From NCBI GenBank assembly GCA_949358305.1, contig OX442314.1, positions 47,934,581 through 47,998,580 of the forward strand: a DNA stretch of 64,000 nucleotides, in the 5' to 3' direction. Below are positions 22,532 through 33,800 of this stretch, piece by piece. The translations under genes were made by a program, and so were the position numbers. Origin of the DNA: Strigamia acuminata. Its lineage: Eukaryota; Arthropoda; Chilopoda; Geophilomorpha; Linotaeniidae. Under the pieces are notes generated by a model that searched no databases, had not been told where the DNA came from, and saw only the letters and a program-made list of their open reading frames with translations. Each line of letters starts with the position of its first letter. Positions within the stretch are counted from its first letter, which is position 1.

Positions 22532-22926
22532 TGTATATCTTCATTTATAGGTTTTAAAGCTGGTTTTTAATTTTTTGGATTTTTGAATTTTTGAATTTCT
22601 TAAGCTTTGGATTTTGTAAACTTTAACTTTGCAATTTTGGAATTTTGGGTTTCGAATTTATGGATTTTTGTATATTGAGGTTTTGGGGTATCTTATAATT
22701 GTGGAGTTATGTAATGCTCTACTTTACAGTGTCTGGTGTGTTGAATTTTGTTTGAATATTTTGATATTGTATACTTGGTGTTTTATATTTTGTGTTCATT
22801 GTTTTATGCACGAAATTTGCATTTTCATCGTTTTACATTTTGAATTGTGAATTGTTGATTTTGGTGGTGGATTTTGGGGGATCTGTCTAAATTTTGAACG
22901 TTTGGCTTGTTTGACCTGCACAACAG
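22532..22926. other. T-rich stretch after env, no gene
   Basis: TTTTGGATTTTTGAATTT-type low-complexity sequence. A 3' LTR of element 1 would be expected here, but I find no match to the 12.4-13.4 kb region. Confidence 0.4.
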
Positions 22927-24270
22927 TGTTGATTGGTCGAGTGGTGAGGGATGTCGCGGGGTGATTTAATAAGACCTTGTTTTGATTCTATGGATTTGTG
23001 TTGCCAAGTGTTAAAAATAAAATGGACTATGTGGGGTAAACCGTACGGTTAAATAAGAGGTGAAATGATAAACGGTAAATGATATTGATTTGGTAAAAAT
23101 AAAGGGAAATTAGTATGCAAGAGTAAAGGCATATTTCTTTTTTATGTTTTACCACTTGCTAGGGGTGAGGGGTAAGCAGATGGTTGAGGCCGTGATTGGA
23201 ATGAGGGGAAAGGTCGTTCACTCTCATGTTAAGTGGCCTTGTTGCTTAATGGGAGTTAAAGAGGAGAGAAAAAAATGGTGTTTCTCAATCGTGCCTCCTA
23301 TCAAAGGTGAAAGAAAGGGTTGAAGATTGTGGTGTGGTTGGTTGTCCAGTGATGTTTACAATGGATTAAAATTGATTTGAAATGGAATAGTGTTTTGGAA
23401 AGGATTTTGCCTAATATCTATGTATTGGTGTGTAAGGTTTGTGGTGCCGGATTGTGCAAGGTTGAAAACTACACGTGTTTCCATTTGAATTGTAATGGCT
23501 GCATTAGCCTAAATGAGAGTGAGGCCAATAACTAATTGGACAAGAGCCCCTGGCTAATGAGGAAGTGCGTGATCAATTATGGTGATGCTGGAATGAAGGG
23601 CATGAAGAGTTACTAGTAGACGGAAAAATTCACTCGTTAGCAGGAGAGCAAAGGGTGAAGACGGACTCTCTGTTCTCGCGGCGGCTAGAAGACCTGGGAG
23701 GACACCGTAGACCACCGTAATCCACTGCACGTAGTCCGGTAACCACTTCACATTTCCTTTGCCTGTTGACCACCTCAGCAGCCAAGAGTTATCACCACTG
23801 GAAACCATTTGGCGGACGCCTGTGGGGAGAAAGTATTTGTGTGTCACGACTAACTAGGCACACAGTCAGGTTGTATTCATGCCATTTTATATTTCATTGT
23901 AAATCCAACTTGTCTGGTTGTTATTATGGTTATTTGTGGTGTTGGTTCATTCTGAGACTTGTTTTTGAGATCATTATAATTGTTTGTAGGGCTAGGAGGT
24001 TTTTTCTGACATTATTAGGGTCAATTGTGGGGATTTACTCTGTTTTTGACATCATTAGTATTATTTTGGGGGTTGTATGGGAAGGTTATTGGTGACGGTT
24101 ATAGCACAATTATAGTTTTTTAAGACTTATCACACTAAGCAAATAAATTGTTTTGTTATTTGTTTTAAAAATATTGGTCTTTATTTTCAACCTAACACAC
24201 TGTACGGCCTAATTGGGATCAAATAGACAACGCCCAATCATATGGGTAGGGAATCTGTTTCCTGATTTGT
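22927..24270 (+). mobile_element. LTR copy A (element 2/3 family)
   Basis: It starts TGTTGATTGG and contains segments shared with the minus-strand LTR fragment at 32580-33130 (for example 'ACTAATTGGACAAGAGCCCC') and with the element 3 LTR (GCTAGGGGTGAGG). An AATAAATTG polyadenylation region lies near 24140, and the end resembles the other LTR ends (CCCAATCATATGGGTAGGG). It could be a solo LTR or the outer LTR of a nested insertion. The end is approximate. Confidence 0.5.
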
Positions 24271-24402
24271 TTTGTTTTGTTTTTGTCAGTGGACTTATCT
24301 TTCAGGAGTGGTACCACCGTGACATATTTAATGTATCGTTACCCTGCCAAAACAACCGGAAACACCCACGAGTGAGAGCTAGAGAAATAACCACGTCCTA
24401 AC

Positions 24403-24549
24403 ATGGCAGACCCGAGAAGCAACGATCCTCATAGCCAAGCTGCCAACGATGAATTCGTCCCAAAAGACGACAGCACCCGACCTGACAACCACCGAACCGA
24501 AAACCAAGGTTTCGACAACCCCCCTGTAGGCTGTCTAGCAGGCCAGTAA
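24403..24549 (+). CDS. Small conserved ORF, 48 aa (copy 1)
   Basis: A 48-codon ATG-to-TAA frame starting 'MADPRSND'. An equally long copy at 57819 keeps the frame and the C-terminal 'GFDNPPVGCLAGQ' with several substitutions. It is hydrophilic and then has a short Cys/Gly end. It lies inside an LTR-adjacent repeat. It could be an N-terminal Gag leader peptide, an exon, or chance. Confidence 0.35.
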   Translation: MADPRSNDPHSQAANDEFVPKDDSTRPDNHRTENQGFDNPPVGCLAGQ

Positions 24550-24987
24550 CTGATTAAAACACACACCAATCGACTCGAAACACTCTGCAAACGGCAATTT
24601 CTCAGACCACCAGGACCAAGCGATCGATGAACCACTCACAATCGCGAATGTGCCAACGACGCTCCAAACAGGATCAACGTACCAAGTACGAAAATGAAAT
24701 AACTAAGCGGATCTGAAACGTTATCACGGCATTTGCCATCCATTCCTATTTTTTTAAGGGAGCCGAGACCCACCCGGACTCGGAGTCAACAACCTAGTCA
24801 GATACGTAAGTTCAAAACCTTGTGGCAAATTAATCAAATTAAAAACCCAATGTTTGCTCATATTCTGGGGAAATCCATGAACCACTTTCTTACGTTCGCG
24901 ACGCAAGAGCGAATCTCTGTTGGCACAACGAATAAACACACCGCTCTCACGAAACAGACGCGAGATAAACGATTATAACAAGATATT
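24403..24987 (+). repeat. Repeat unit shared with 57819-58375
   Basis: About 580 bp are nearly identical to 57819-58375, including the small ORF, a poly-T/TTAAGGGAG motif and the end 'CGATTATAACAAG'. Both copies terminate abruptly at that point, so this is a mobile or duplicated unit. Confidence 0.8.
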
Positions 24988-24999
24988 AAAAGAGATCCG

Positions 25000-25589
25000 G
25001 TGCACCCGAACAATCCATCAACAACCCGTGTTGGGAGACTGACCAGCGGCACTATCAACCGATCGGGAGAGAAAGGCGTAGGCGACCACACCCGCGAGAG
25101 GGGACGTTGATTGTTTTCAATTCCAACCAGGAAGAGAAGCAGTGGCCAGACTCGACCCCTTGCTGAGAGGGAGAAAGTGACCACAAGTGGGAGATCGTAT
25201 CTGAAAAAGGACTTGACTCAACAACCAGTAAATCACCGTCAGACCAGATAAACCGTTCGTAATTTTGCATTGAATGTATTTTGAGTTTACTATATTGCTA
25301 ATTTTATGTGTGGTGATTGGGTTTCTTTTGGGACTTACCGGTGGCGGTGAATTTAGAGTGTTTTGGAGTTATCAGGGATATCATTGTTCTTTATTGTAAC
25401 TTTTGGGGGTTTTAAAGGCCAATTAAAAACATCAGTTAGTTTAGAAAATAGTCTCATATTTTCACACCACAACGCACGTCAAGCACTTGTAGAATTTAGT
25501 TATCACCCAACACCAAATTGGGTAAGCGGACCGAGGGAACTTAAAGGTCAGTAGCTTATAATCCATTGTTTCATAGGACTACTACGACA
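25000..25589 (+). mobile_element. Distal part of 5' LTR of element 2
   Basis: The sequence ends with 'CACCCAACACCAAATTGGG', 'GGTCAGTA' and ACGACA, matching the end of the element 3 LTR (39260-39352), and is followed by the same primer-binding site. The upstream boundary is not defined because the 24403 repeat adjoins it. Confidence 0.5.
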
Positions 25590-25592
25590 TTT

Positions 25593-25609
25593 TGGCGAGC
25601 TTGACAGGA
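25593..25609 (+). other. Element 2 primer-binding site
   Basis: TGGCGAGCTTGACAGGA begins with TGG just after the LTR. It differs from the common tRNA-Arg primer-binding site by two bases. The identical string follows the element 3 LTR at 39355. First-strand cDNA synthesis would start here. Confidence 0.6.
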
Positions 25610-25817
25610 TTTAGATTAGGATTAATAGGGATTAATTAGAATTAGTTAAGTTGAATTTTTGCAAAAAAAAAAATCTTTTTTTTTGAAATTTTTTGAAATT
25701 TTTGAATTTTTGAAAAGTGCTAAGAGACGTGTGAGATAGAGACTAAGAGATTAGGTAAGGTATTGTTAGGATTGTTGGGTGAAGAGGTTTAGGATTACTA
25801 AAGGACTCATTTAAAAA

Positions 25818-26462
25818 ATGGCACAACCAGCAGCAGCAGCTGCGAGTGTAAATGTAAATTTGGTTGCTCTTTTTTCGGGTGACCACAAGCAGGCCAAGGT
25901 AGGTGCATTCCTGGCCCAAGTGGAACTTGTGGGAAAGAAGATGGGATGGAATCCAGCGACCCAATGCATTGTGGGTCGTGCTAGGTGCCGAGATAGAGCC
26001 CTGGATTTTCTGTCCACCAACAATGCAGTGAACACCACTGGAGATTGGGATCTCTTTAAAAAGGAGCTCTTGGCTTACTTTGAGCCCAAATCAAACCCAG
26101 TTCAGTTGGGTATTGCCTTTAATTCCTGTGTGCAGAAAAGTGACGAGTCTGTCACAGAGTTTGCAACAAGATTATCACAGCTAGCAGATGATATGGCTGA
26201 AGGCAACTTATTAGTTAAAGCTGCATTGCCAGTTTTAAAGAAAACACAATTCGTGTCAGGGTTAAATGCACGGATTAAACGATTATTATTGACTTCCAAC
26301 CCAGCTAGCTATCAAACAGCTGTTGATGAGGCTTGCCAGGAGGAGGTGAACGAAATTTCAAGTGGGACTATCAAACCCATCAGTACATTAGGGGCAGTTG
26401 GAGAAGGGAAAAAAAAAAAGAGAAAGCAAAGGAAAAAGACAAGACTCAAGAACAATTCTTGA
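25818..26462 (+). CDS. gag: Element 2 Gag, matrix/capsid part
   Basis: ATG 25818 starts 'MAQPAAAAASVNVN'. The capsid-like body has 'DWDLFKKELLAYFEPKSNP', 'ESVTEFATRLSQLADDM' and 'FVSGLNARIKRLLL', typical of Ty3/gypsy Gag and about 70% identical by eye to element 3 Gag at 39559. The frame ends at 26460, after an 11-A tract at about 26409-26419. The continuation (zinc knuckles) is in the -1 frame, so either ribosomal slippage on the A tract or a one-base indel joins them. Confidence 0.85.
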   Translation: MAQPAAAAASVNVNLVALFSGDHKQAKVGAFLAQVELVGKKMGWNPATQCIVGRARCRDRALDFLSTNNAVNTTGDWDLFKKELLAYFEPKSNPVQLGIAFNSCVQKSDESVTEFATRLSQLADDMAEGNLLVKAALPVLKKTQFVSGLNARIKRLLLTSNPASYQTAVDEACQEEVNEISSGTIKPISTLGAVGEGKKKKRKQRKKTRLKNNS

Positions 26463-28798
26463 AAAAAAGAGTGCAAGAAATGAAACAACAGATCAGAGCG
26501 CTGCAAGGAGAGTTGGGAGCGCGAGGTCAACAGGGAAGAGCTCGCACCACTGGGCCTGGAAGCCAGCGGGGGGCATGTTTCAATTGTGGGAAGTTGGGAC
26601 ACATGGCCCGGGACTGCAGGGGAAATAATACAGGGGCAAACTCAGGTAACCGGATGGTGCCAACCTGCTATCAGTGCGTGGGAAGGGGTCACATATCACG
26701 GGAGTGTCGTAATGCGCCAACTGGCATGGTTTGTGACCATTGTAAAAAATCAGGTCATTTGGCTAACGCGTGTTGGACTAAACACCCAAATTTACGGCCA
26801 GCCTTGCGCAGGGCTCAGGGCGTGGAAAGGGAAGGAGGTACCACACAACAAGGCGGGGTTAGAAATATTGAGTCTCATGACTCTGACCCGGATTATGATT
26901 ACGAGACCATCACTAGGGGTCACCAGGTATCCGTGATTCAAGGTGATGGTGATACTGACATACCCACCCCCCCAGAGCAAGAGGAAACCACAGATATACC
27001 TGCAGAGACAAGTTTGGGTGATGATGGAGCGTGGGCAGACATAGGCCTACAAACCATCTATCAACCCACGAGCAGTTGGAAGTGGCTTGGAAAAACCCTA
27101 CCACCCCACAGAACGTATATAAGAGCTGTCAACAGACAAGTGGATCATTTATTTAACCCAATTTCAGGGGGAAAAATGCCACTATGCTACAATGAATATT
27201 CTAGTGAAATGTTTGACAGGAAGAATTTTGACAGAGAACAAGCACTAGTAGCTAGCGATAAGGGTGAGGAAAAAGGAACCGACACCTTAGGTGACAAATT
27301 GAACAGCGAACAATTGCAAAAGATAATTCAACAGCAAAATGAAAAGAGAAATAAGAAATTAAATATCCATGGAAAAAGGGGACACCGAGAGGACGCTCTC
27401 GCCCTTAAGGGACGACCTACTGCCCTACCGGAATTACCTAATAACAAGGAACCCCAACAAAAGGATCGAGTTAATAAAATTGAACAGAGAAAAGGAAAAG
27501 TCAATGACAAATTTTCGGGACCAGATTGGGAAAAGTTTGAAGCTGAGGTGGACAGCTTAGTAACTGGGGAAGCCCCAAAGGAACAAAGAAAACAAAGAGG
27601 AAAAGAATTCAGAATAGGGACATTATCACAACATAACATGCCCTTAGTAAAAGGTAATGTGGGCAAGCACGAAATAGTCTGGTTAATAGACACTGGTGCA
27701 GCCACAAGCATAATGAATGAAGAAAAATGGGAAGAAGTTAGAAAAGACCTCAAGGAGGTCCAAGAATTTAAAAAGGGGACAAAATTAACAGGCGTGGAGG
27801 GAACAGCTCTCCAAGTAATAAGTAAATTTAAAATCAAAGTCACATTTGATGAGAAAGTCATTCAGGTGGATTTGACCATAGTCTCGGATCAATTAGGCCC
27901 TCATTATGAAGCTATCCTAGGAATGGACACCATTAGACAATACCAAATGTCTTATTGCGCGGCGAAAGCAGAGCTGGTGTCACCCCTTGTTGATATGCAT
28001 CTAAAGGAATGCCCCATCCGAAGTGAAGAAGCACAAGGAAACATGGAAGTCAGTGTAAAGGAAGAAATCCGATGCCTTCCTGGAACGGAGAAGGTAGTCA
28101 CACTACAATGTGATTCAGAGATTAAAAAGGGAGAATTGGTGCTTTTGACAGGGGATATGACAGGGGAATTGGAATTAGATTCAGGCATTGCTGTGGGAAA
28201 GGGTGAAAACCAAATAGTTGCTCTCATCCAAAATTGGTCAGATGCAATGGTGACCGTTGAGAGGGGAACGACAGTGGGTCGAGTAGAACTATTACAAGAA
28301 GGGGATAAAATAGGAACCCCTACCGCAGATAAGAAAAGGAAAGAACCAATCCCAAGGGAGGACTTTGAGTTGGAACACTTAGATGCCCCAAGACAGGAAA
28401 GAATGATTAATTTACTAAGGGAATATGATGACGTCTTTGCTCTCAGTTTAATGGAGATTGAGAAGACAACAGCCGGCGAGGCCGAAATACATCTAGACAC
28501 TAGTGTGCCCATTAGATGTAGGCCATACAGAGTAGCTGAGGCACAAGAGGCCACTCTAAAGAAGATCATCGCAGAGATGCTCGAAGCGGGCTTAATTGCC
28601 GAGTCAGCTTCACCATACTGCGCCCCCTGTATACTTGTACAGAAACAGGATGGGAGTGCTAGACTCTGTGTGGATTACAGGAAGTTGAATTCACACATAA
28701 TTGGAGACAGTTATCCGCTTCCGTTGCTCGACGGAATTATAGATCGAATCGGTCAGAATAAGGTGCTCTCAGCGGTCGATGTGGCCAGTGCGTTTTGA
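26420..28798 (+). CDS. pol: Element 2 nucleocapsid, protease, RT N-terminal half
   Basis: Continues Gag in the -1 frame. A basic coiled-coil-like helix precedes three zinc knuckles (CFNCGKLGHMARDC, CYQCVGRGHISREC, CDHCKKSGHLANAC). After an acidic linker and the 'NPISGGKMP' segment comes an aspartic protease with Asp-Thr-Gly-Ala at 27689 and 'AILGMDTI' near its end. The RT then starts (CRPYRVAEAQEA, 'RLCVDYRKLN'). The frame ends at TGA 28796, exactly where a Trp is expected before Gln-Ile-Arg-Met. Thus a nonsense mutation splits the RT. Confidence 0.9.
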   Translation, partial: EKAKEKDKTQEQFLKKRVQEMKQQIRALQGELGARGQQGRARTTGPGSQRGACFNCGKLGHMARDCRGNNTGANSGNRMVPTCYQCVGRGHISRECRNAPTGMVCDHCKKSGHLANACWTKHPNLRPALRRAQGVEREGGTTQQGGVRNIESHDSDPDYDYETITRGHQVSVIQGDGDTDIPTPPEQEETTDIPAETSLGDDGAWADIGLQTIYQPTSSWKWLGKTLPPHRTYIRAVNRQVDHLFNPISGGKMPLCYNEYSSEMFDRKNFDREQALVASDKGEEKGTDTLGDKLNSEQLQKIIQQQNEKRNKKLNIHGKRGHREDALALKGRPTALPELPNNKEPQQKDRVNKIEQRKGKVNDKFSGPDWEKFEAEVDSLVTGEAPKEQRKQRGKEFRIGTLSQHNMPLVKGNVGKHEIVWLIDTGAATSIMNEEKWEEVRKDLKEVQEFKKGTKLTGVEGTALQVISKFKIKVTFDEKVIQVDLTIVSDQLGPHYEAILGMDTIRQYQMSYCAAKAELVSPLVDMHLKECPIRSEEAQGNMEVSVKEEIRCLPGTEKVVTLQCDSEIKKGELVLLTGDMTGELELDSGIAVGKGENQIVALIQNWSDAMVTVERGTTVGRVELLQEGDKIGTPTADKKRKEPIPREDFELEHLDAPRQERMINLLREYDDVFALSLMEIEKTTAGEAEIHLDTSVPIRCRPYRVAEAQEATLKKIIAEMLEAGLIAESASPYCAPCILVQKQDGSARLCVDYRKLNSHIIGDSYPLPLLDGIIDRIGQNKVLSAVDVASAF

Positions 28799-30400
28799 CA
28801 AATTCGGATGAGGGAGTGTGACCAGCCAAAAACAGCATTTGTCACGCCCTGGGCCACCTATCATTCATTAGTCTTGCCCCAAGGCTCTAAGACTTCATCT
28901 TCAACCTTTCAAAGAGTAATTGATAGGGTGCTGAGTGGACTAGATAAGATTTGCTTTGCATACCTCGATGATATTTTGATTTTCTTGCCAGACTTTAACC
29001 AACATCTGATAGACGTGGCTCAGGTCTTTCAGCGCCTCAGACAGACACGGTTGAAGCTGAAACCCAAAAAATGTAAATTTGGAGTGAATGAGGTAGTCTT
29101 CTTGGGACATGTGTTTGCCGAAGGGACCGTGCGCCCAGTCTAAGAAAAAACTAGAGCTGTAGCAAAGTGCCCCCAACCTAAGAACGTAAAGGACATTCAA
29201 TCTTTTGTTGGGTTTATAAACTTTTATCGACGATTTATTAAGGATTTTGCAAAAATAGCACAACCACTGACAGATCTGACACGAAAAGAGGTTGAGTTTG
29301 TGTGGGGAGCAGAACAGCAGGAAGCTTTTGAGACCCTAAAGCAAAGAATAATCGAATACCCAATATTAAGGACGCCGGATTGAGAAAAGCCATTCTTCCT
29401 AACAACAGACGCTTCCGACCATAGGATAGGCGCTGTGTTGGAACAGGAGCACGAACGTAGAAGGCTCCCTGTGGCTTTTGCATCCATAAGGCTAAAGCCA
29501 ACCGAGACGCGCTATCCTATTTTGCATAGGGAAGCGCTAGCTATTGTTTATGGCTGTCTCCACTTCCGGTATTATCTGTATGGACGAAAGTTCACACTTA
29601 TAGTAGATCACCACCCGTTGGCTTTCCTGCTACGCACAAAACACACAAAAAGCATGATTGCAAGATGGGCATTAATGATTCAAGATTTCCAGTTCGACAT
29701 AAAATATTTGCCCAAATCAGAAAACAGGGCAGATGCAATGTCGAGACTGGTGACCGCTGTAAAACAAGGTGAAATAATCGAGAACTGGACGGTGGATAAG
29801 ATCATAGCTGCACAAGAAGCAGACCCCTACACAGCTGAGTTGAGACAACTAGTAGAAAAGAAACAATTCTCCACAAAAAACACAAAGGTAAAAGATTTTC
29901 AACTTTATATCAATGACGAAGGGGTTTTGTATGTTGTAAAATGGGTTAAGGACGGCCTAAAAGATAAATTAATCGTACCCGAATCAATGGTAGCTTGGGT
30001 ACTGTATCAAGCCCATGAAACAAAGTTTGCAGTCCATTTGGGGGTGGACAAGACTTATTCTCATTGCCAAGAAAGGTACTTATGGCCCACAATGTTCACT
30101 GATGTAAGGGATTTCGTTGGCAGTTGTAAGTCGTGCAATGAGAAAAAGAAGCCAAGAGGCCTAAGTCCGTTGGGAGACATGGGTCCCGTTTTTGGGCCCG
30201 GAGAAGCAATTGGAGCAGACATTTTGGGGCCACTGCCCACCTCTCATTTGGGAAACAAATACCTATTGGTAGCAGTGGACTATTTCTCCAAATATCCAGA
30301 GGCAATTCCATTGGCAGATCAAACGGCCATCACTGTGGCCAAGGCATTTACGGAAAATATTACTCGTGCATGGGGTTTACGAGGTCCTTGTGACGGATAG
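28799..30400 (+). pseudogene. pol: Element 2 RT C-terminal half, RNase H, integrase start
   Basis: Same frame as the preceding ORF. It contains the catalytic Tyr-Leu-Asp-Asp at 28961, then stops at TAA 29141 and TGA 29381. The latter is again at an expected Trp (PD-W-EKPF). RNase H follows (TTDASDHRIGAVL; 'VDHHPLAFLLRTKHTK'), then the integrase zinc domain (HETKFAVHLG to CKSCNEKKK) and core first Asp in 'GADILGPLPTS'. The frame is lost near 30380, before the second catalytic Asp. Confidence 0.85.
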
Positions 30401-30890
30401 GGGGGGTTGCTTTACAGGAAATGACTTCAAAAATGCTCTCAGAGAAGTAGGAACCAAACAGCAATTTACTACGGCCTTTTATGCAGCCGCGAACGGGCTT
30501 GTAGAACGTCATAATCAAACTTTGGCGAGGATGCTATCGCATCTGGTTGCTGCAAATCAAAGAGATTGGGACCAGATGGTTCCATTTGCATTGTTTGCAT
30601 ATAGAAATGCCACTCATGGAGTCACTCGAGAGAAAACTTGGTTTTCTGCAAACAGGACGGGATCTAAGACTTCCTGTCGACGTCCTTTTGCAAAAACGAA
30701 GACCGCATTATGGAGAAGATTACACCACGGAGATGATAGAGAGAACGAGAAACTCTTTCAGTACGGTTATTGAAGCTATCAAAATGTCCCACGAGAAAGA
30801 TAAGAACCGCAGGGCCAAAACGGCCATCAAGAAGGACATTCAACCAGGTGACATGGTGTATTTGTTTACACCCAGACAAAATATAGCATT
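30366..30890 (+). pseudogene. pol: Element 2 integrase C-terminal half, frameshifted
   Basis: In a new frame, 'VLVTDRGGCFTGNDF' supplies the second catalytic Asp and 'ANGLVERHNQTLARML' the catalytic Glu. A further shift near 30640 moves to the frame with 'TGRDLRLPVDVLL' and 'DIQPGDMVYLFTPRQ', the usual end of gypsy integrases. The element is then cut at about 30885 by unrelated sequence; no 3' LTR follows in this orientation. Confidence 0.8.
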
Positions 30891-31250
30891 ATTTTGTAAT
30901 GTTTTAAACTTTATTAATCTGTGATTAATTATTAACTTGTTATTTTACTAATTTAATCCTTATTTTTATCTCTCTTTATTTTTTAGTCCAAATTCCAATG
31001 CTCACTTCAGGAACACAGCGTCACAAAATGGCGAACCCGGCACCCGGGATAACTCAACATCAACCGCCCAGCATGATCAGTGGCCTTCTGTTCATACACA
31101 AACGACCAAATGGTAAGATTTTTCTACCCGTCTCGGGTCTCTGATCTCTGTTTGTTCCTTTTTAAATTTCCTTATATCACCAAAAACTTATTTTTCTTAA
31201 TTAATAAATAAAAATAAACCCTCAAACTAGTCCGGCCAGGGGGTTACACA
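30891..31250. other. No gene; one exon-like stretch
   Basis: Between an acceptor-like TTTTTTAG near 30986 and a donor-like GTAAGA near 31113 lies an open stretch with Pro/His/Gln-rich coding. It is too short to assign. Confidence 0.25.
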
Positions 31251-31259
31251 CGCTAGCTA

Positions 31260-31775
31260 ACACGGAAAGCGGAGGCCATTATCATCGATTGGCACGCAAA
31301 TACCGTAAGACTCATAATTGAGGACAGACGCCTTGTGGCTTTTGTTGCCATAAGACTGGCCGAACCAGGTCACTTCAACGACAAAGTGCATCTTGTGGGG
31401 ATCCCCACAATTCCGGTGGAAGTGTCGCTGGAGCAATGAAGGAACGAGGAACTAGAAGAAGAAATGGATGTCTTTGCCGCTCGGTACGCCCAACAGCCAA
31501 GTTCGGGGCCCTGAGATCCAACGATAATTGGTTTCCCATATAAGGGACCAATTACTGTTCAGCAAATACAGGAAGAAGGATGCAGAACCGCTGAGCAACA
31601 CTGCATACCTCCCATCTGGTCACGACCACTCCAAACGGCGGCAGAAAACTACACACTGCTGTCAGAGGTCCGGGGGTCATGGTGGGAGGACTATTCGGAC
31701 GTTTTGGACACCTGGTATGTGCTCCCGCCTGCGCCGGCCTCTCCAGCAACAAACGAGCAATGGGACGAGGAATGA
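31260..31775 (+). pseudogene. FDW-family gene, internal and C-terminal part
   Basis: The frame reads the family's 'DWHANTVRLIIEDRRLVAF', 'RLAEPGHFNDKVHLVG', 'GFPYKGPITVQQIQEEGC', and the end Trp-Glu-Asp-Tyr-Ser-Asp-Val-Leu-Asp-Thr-Trp-Tyr, then an acidic tail. Two TGA stops interrupt it (near 31436 and 31512); the first replaces a Trp present in the 48 kb copy. The N-terminal 'FDW' block is missing. Confidence 0.6.
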
Positions 31776-32045
31776 ATACAGGAGCACAACGTTAAGGTGA
31801 TGTGGTTGGGTTTTATGATTTTCGTAACACATGTTGAATTTTTTCTGGCTCATTGTTGTAATCCTGGATATTTTGGGTATTTCATGTAATTTTACTTAAA
31901 TCTGGTGGTTGTGGGAGTTGAATTGACGTTAAGTTTGGAGTAAGATGAATTTATAAGTTATAAGCTTATCTTATAAGTATAGTATAAATTTGTAATAAGG
32001 TAGACAATTTTTTAGTAATCTCGATGTATAATGTAAATTTCAACG

Positions 32046-32471
32046 CCAGCTGACTACAATTGGGGCTGGCATCCAACGATCCCAAAGTCCCGTTGGTATT
32101 CTTTCGACTCCGATGAGGAAGCGTGGGATGCCATCGATAAAGCTTTAGCGTTGGAAGCGTTACAAGACACGGAAGTCGTGGGAGGTATCAAAGGCGTAGT
32201 AGATGTGGCAAAAACCCAGAGCCGGAATGTAAGCGCGGAAACGAGAATGAAGTCCGAGTCGACCAAGTGTCGCCTCCATGTGAATAACCACAGAAAGCTA
32301 CTGTCAACAGGCACAGGGGACGCACCGTTTACTGGGAGCACGAACAGACTGGTGGCCCAACCAAGGACAACGTACTCCTTCAAATTAGTAGTTGTATATA
32401 TATTTTTTTTCTCTTTCTTCTTATTATTTTGCAGGAGGAAAGTAATCAAATGTTGTAGTAATGCTATGTAA
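32046..32471 (+). CDS. Hypothetical protein exon with hydrophobic end
   Basis: After an AG at the end of 'CAACGCCAG', the frame is open for about 140 codons. The start is Trp/Pro-rich (YNWGWHPTIP), then acidic, then basic and disordered. It ends with a very hydrophobic Phe-rich segment (32390-32430) that overlaps a TTTTTTTCTCTTTC tract, so the last part may be a read-through of an intron acceptor. Not recognised. Confidence 0.3.
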   Translation, partial: PADYNWGWHPTIPKSRWYSFDSDEEAWDAIDKALALEALQDTEVVGGIKGVVDVAKTQSRNVSAETRMKSESTKCRLHVNNHRKLLSTGTGDAPFTGSTNRLVAQPRTTYSFKLVVVYIFFFSFFLLFCRRKVIKCCSNAM

Positions 32472-32579
32472 TGACAAATTTAAAGTTGTGTAACCACTTT
32501 TCCCTTCCATCACCATTTCAATAACATTCAAAAATAAAACAGGTAATTGAAAATGAATCAAAGCATCTTGTTTTTTCCT

Positions 32580-33130
32580 CCAAGTCAACAAAATAGACAC
32601 AAATATCTCATTACCATAATTGGCCACACACTTCCTCATTTTTTATTTGTAGCCAGGGGCTCTTGTCCAATTAGTCCAGCCCCACAGTGGCAGCCTCAGC
32701 TCTCATTCTAGGCTAATAAAGTCATTTCCATTCAACTTACAGCACATGTAAGAGTTTTTCAACCTTGCAAAATTCAACACAGCAAAACTTACACAACCAC
32801 ACAAACATACCAAGATTGTGAAAAATACTTCTCAAAACAATAATCCACTTCCAATCAATTTCCAACAGATCTTTTTCAAGTACCACAAAACAAGATATAA
32901 GTAGAAACAAGGAAAACCCCATCCTCAACCCTTTCCTTCACCCTATTTGGGCATGCAGATTCCCACATGTCTTCTCCCTTCATTAGACCCCATTAAAAAC
33001 AAGGCCACTTTAAATGAGGGTGAACGTCCTTGTCCTTGTCAGCCACTGCCTTGCAGATTTACTCCCCCCTCATCCCCAGCAGGTTGCCTCACTCCAACAA
33101 AAAGTTAGACTATTACATTCCTTGCCAATC
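32580..33130 (-). mobile_element. LTR fragment, minus strand
   Basis: Its reverse complement matches LTR copy A at about 23160-23590. Shared blocks include 'ACTAATTGGACAAGAGCCCC' and the 'GTGGCCTTGTT...TAATGG' block. No element 2/3 coding sequence adjoins it on the minus strand, so it is a stranded LTR piece, probably left by recombination. Confidence 0.65.
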
Positions 33131-33800
33131 CTTTTAACCCCACCCAAACCTACAATTTAATCATTCAAAAACAAAACACTTCTCTTTAATAATTTGATAC
33201 ATTGAACACTCAATCCACATTCAAGACAATATTCAATCAATATTTTATTATTATTAAAATCACTTCATGACACAGTGATTGTGCAAAAATATCTGATGAC
33301 ATTTTTATTTTTTTCCTCAGAGTAAGCAAATTATAACAAACAATTTGTTTAAACAAATTTTATTATTACAAATTATTAGTATTTAAAAATTATACAAATG
33401 TTCAACAAGAGGTGAATACGGTGTTATATGTAAAAAAAATTCGAAGCTGCACGAAGTATTTCGAAAAGGAAATGAAAAGAGTGAAAGACTGTTTGGAGAA
33501 CCTAATTTTCAAACTTGCACAGCTGTCTAAAGGAATCGCCCACCTCGATTTCAACAAGAGAGGCAGGAACTTCCCGATTCGAGGATGTCCTCGCGCCCAT
33601 CCTCCGCGAAAAATTCCGTTTCCTCAGGGAAGGAAAAATCAACAGCCACGCAAGTCAGCGCCTTGTCTTATTCGCAGATCAACTGGTCAGAAGAAGCGAG
33701 AAAGGAAGATCGTCAACTTGCCGCTCTATGAGCAGGACAAGGAGGTAATACTGCCTCCTTGCCCTACGCATGCCGTCCAGTGTGTGGAAGTATGCAAGCT
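33131..33800. other. No firmly supported gene
   Basis: Overlapping frames at 33412-33810 and 33515-33748 encode basic, Arg/Pro-rich sequence. One of them may be the 5' part of the family that follows, but neither start nor frame can be decided. Confidence 0.3.

Noticed and set aside
22927..24270. LTR copy A as the 3' LTR of element 1
   Set aside because: It matches the element 2/3 LTR family, not the 12.4-13.4 kb region at the 5' end of element 1.
27328..28569. Two long minus-strand ORFs within element 2
   Set aside because: Antisense shadows of the protease/RT frame; no domain of their own.
28796..29383. UGA read as tryptophan (alternative genetic code)
   Set aside because: Other stops and frameshifts damage the same genes, and apparently intact frames in the window also end with TGA, so simple decay is sufficient.
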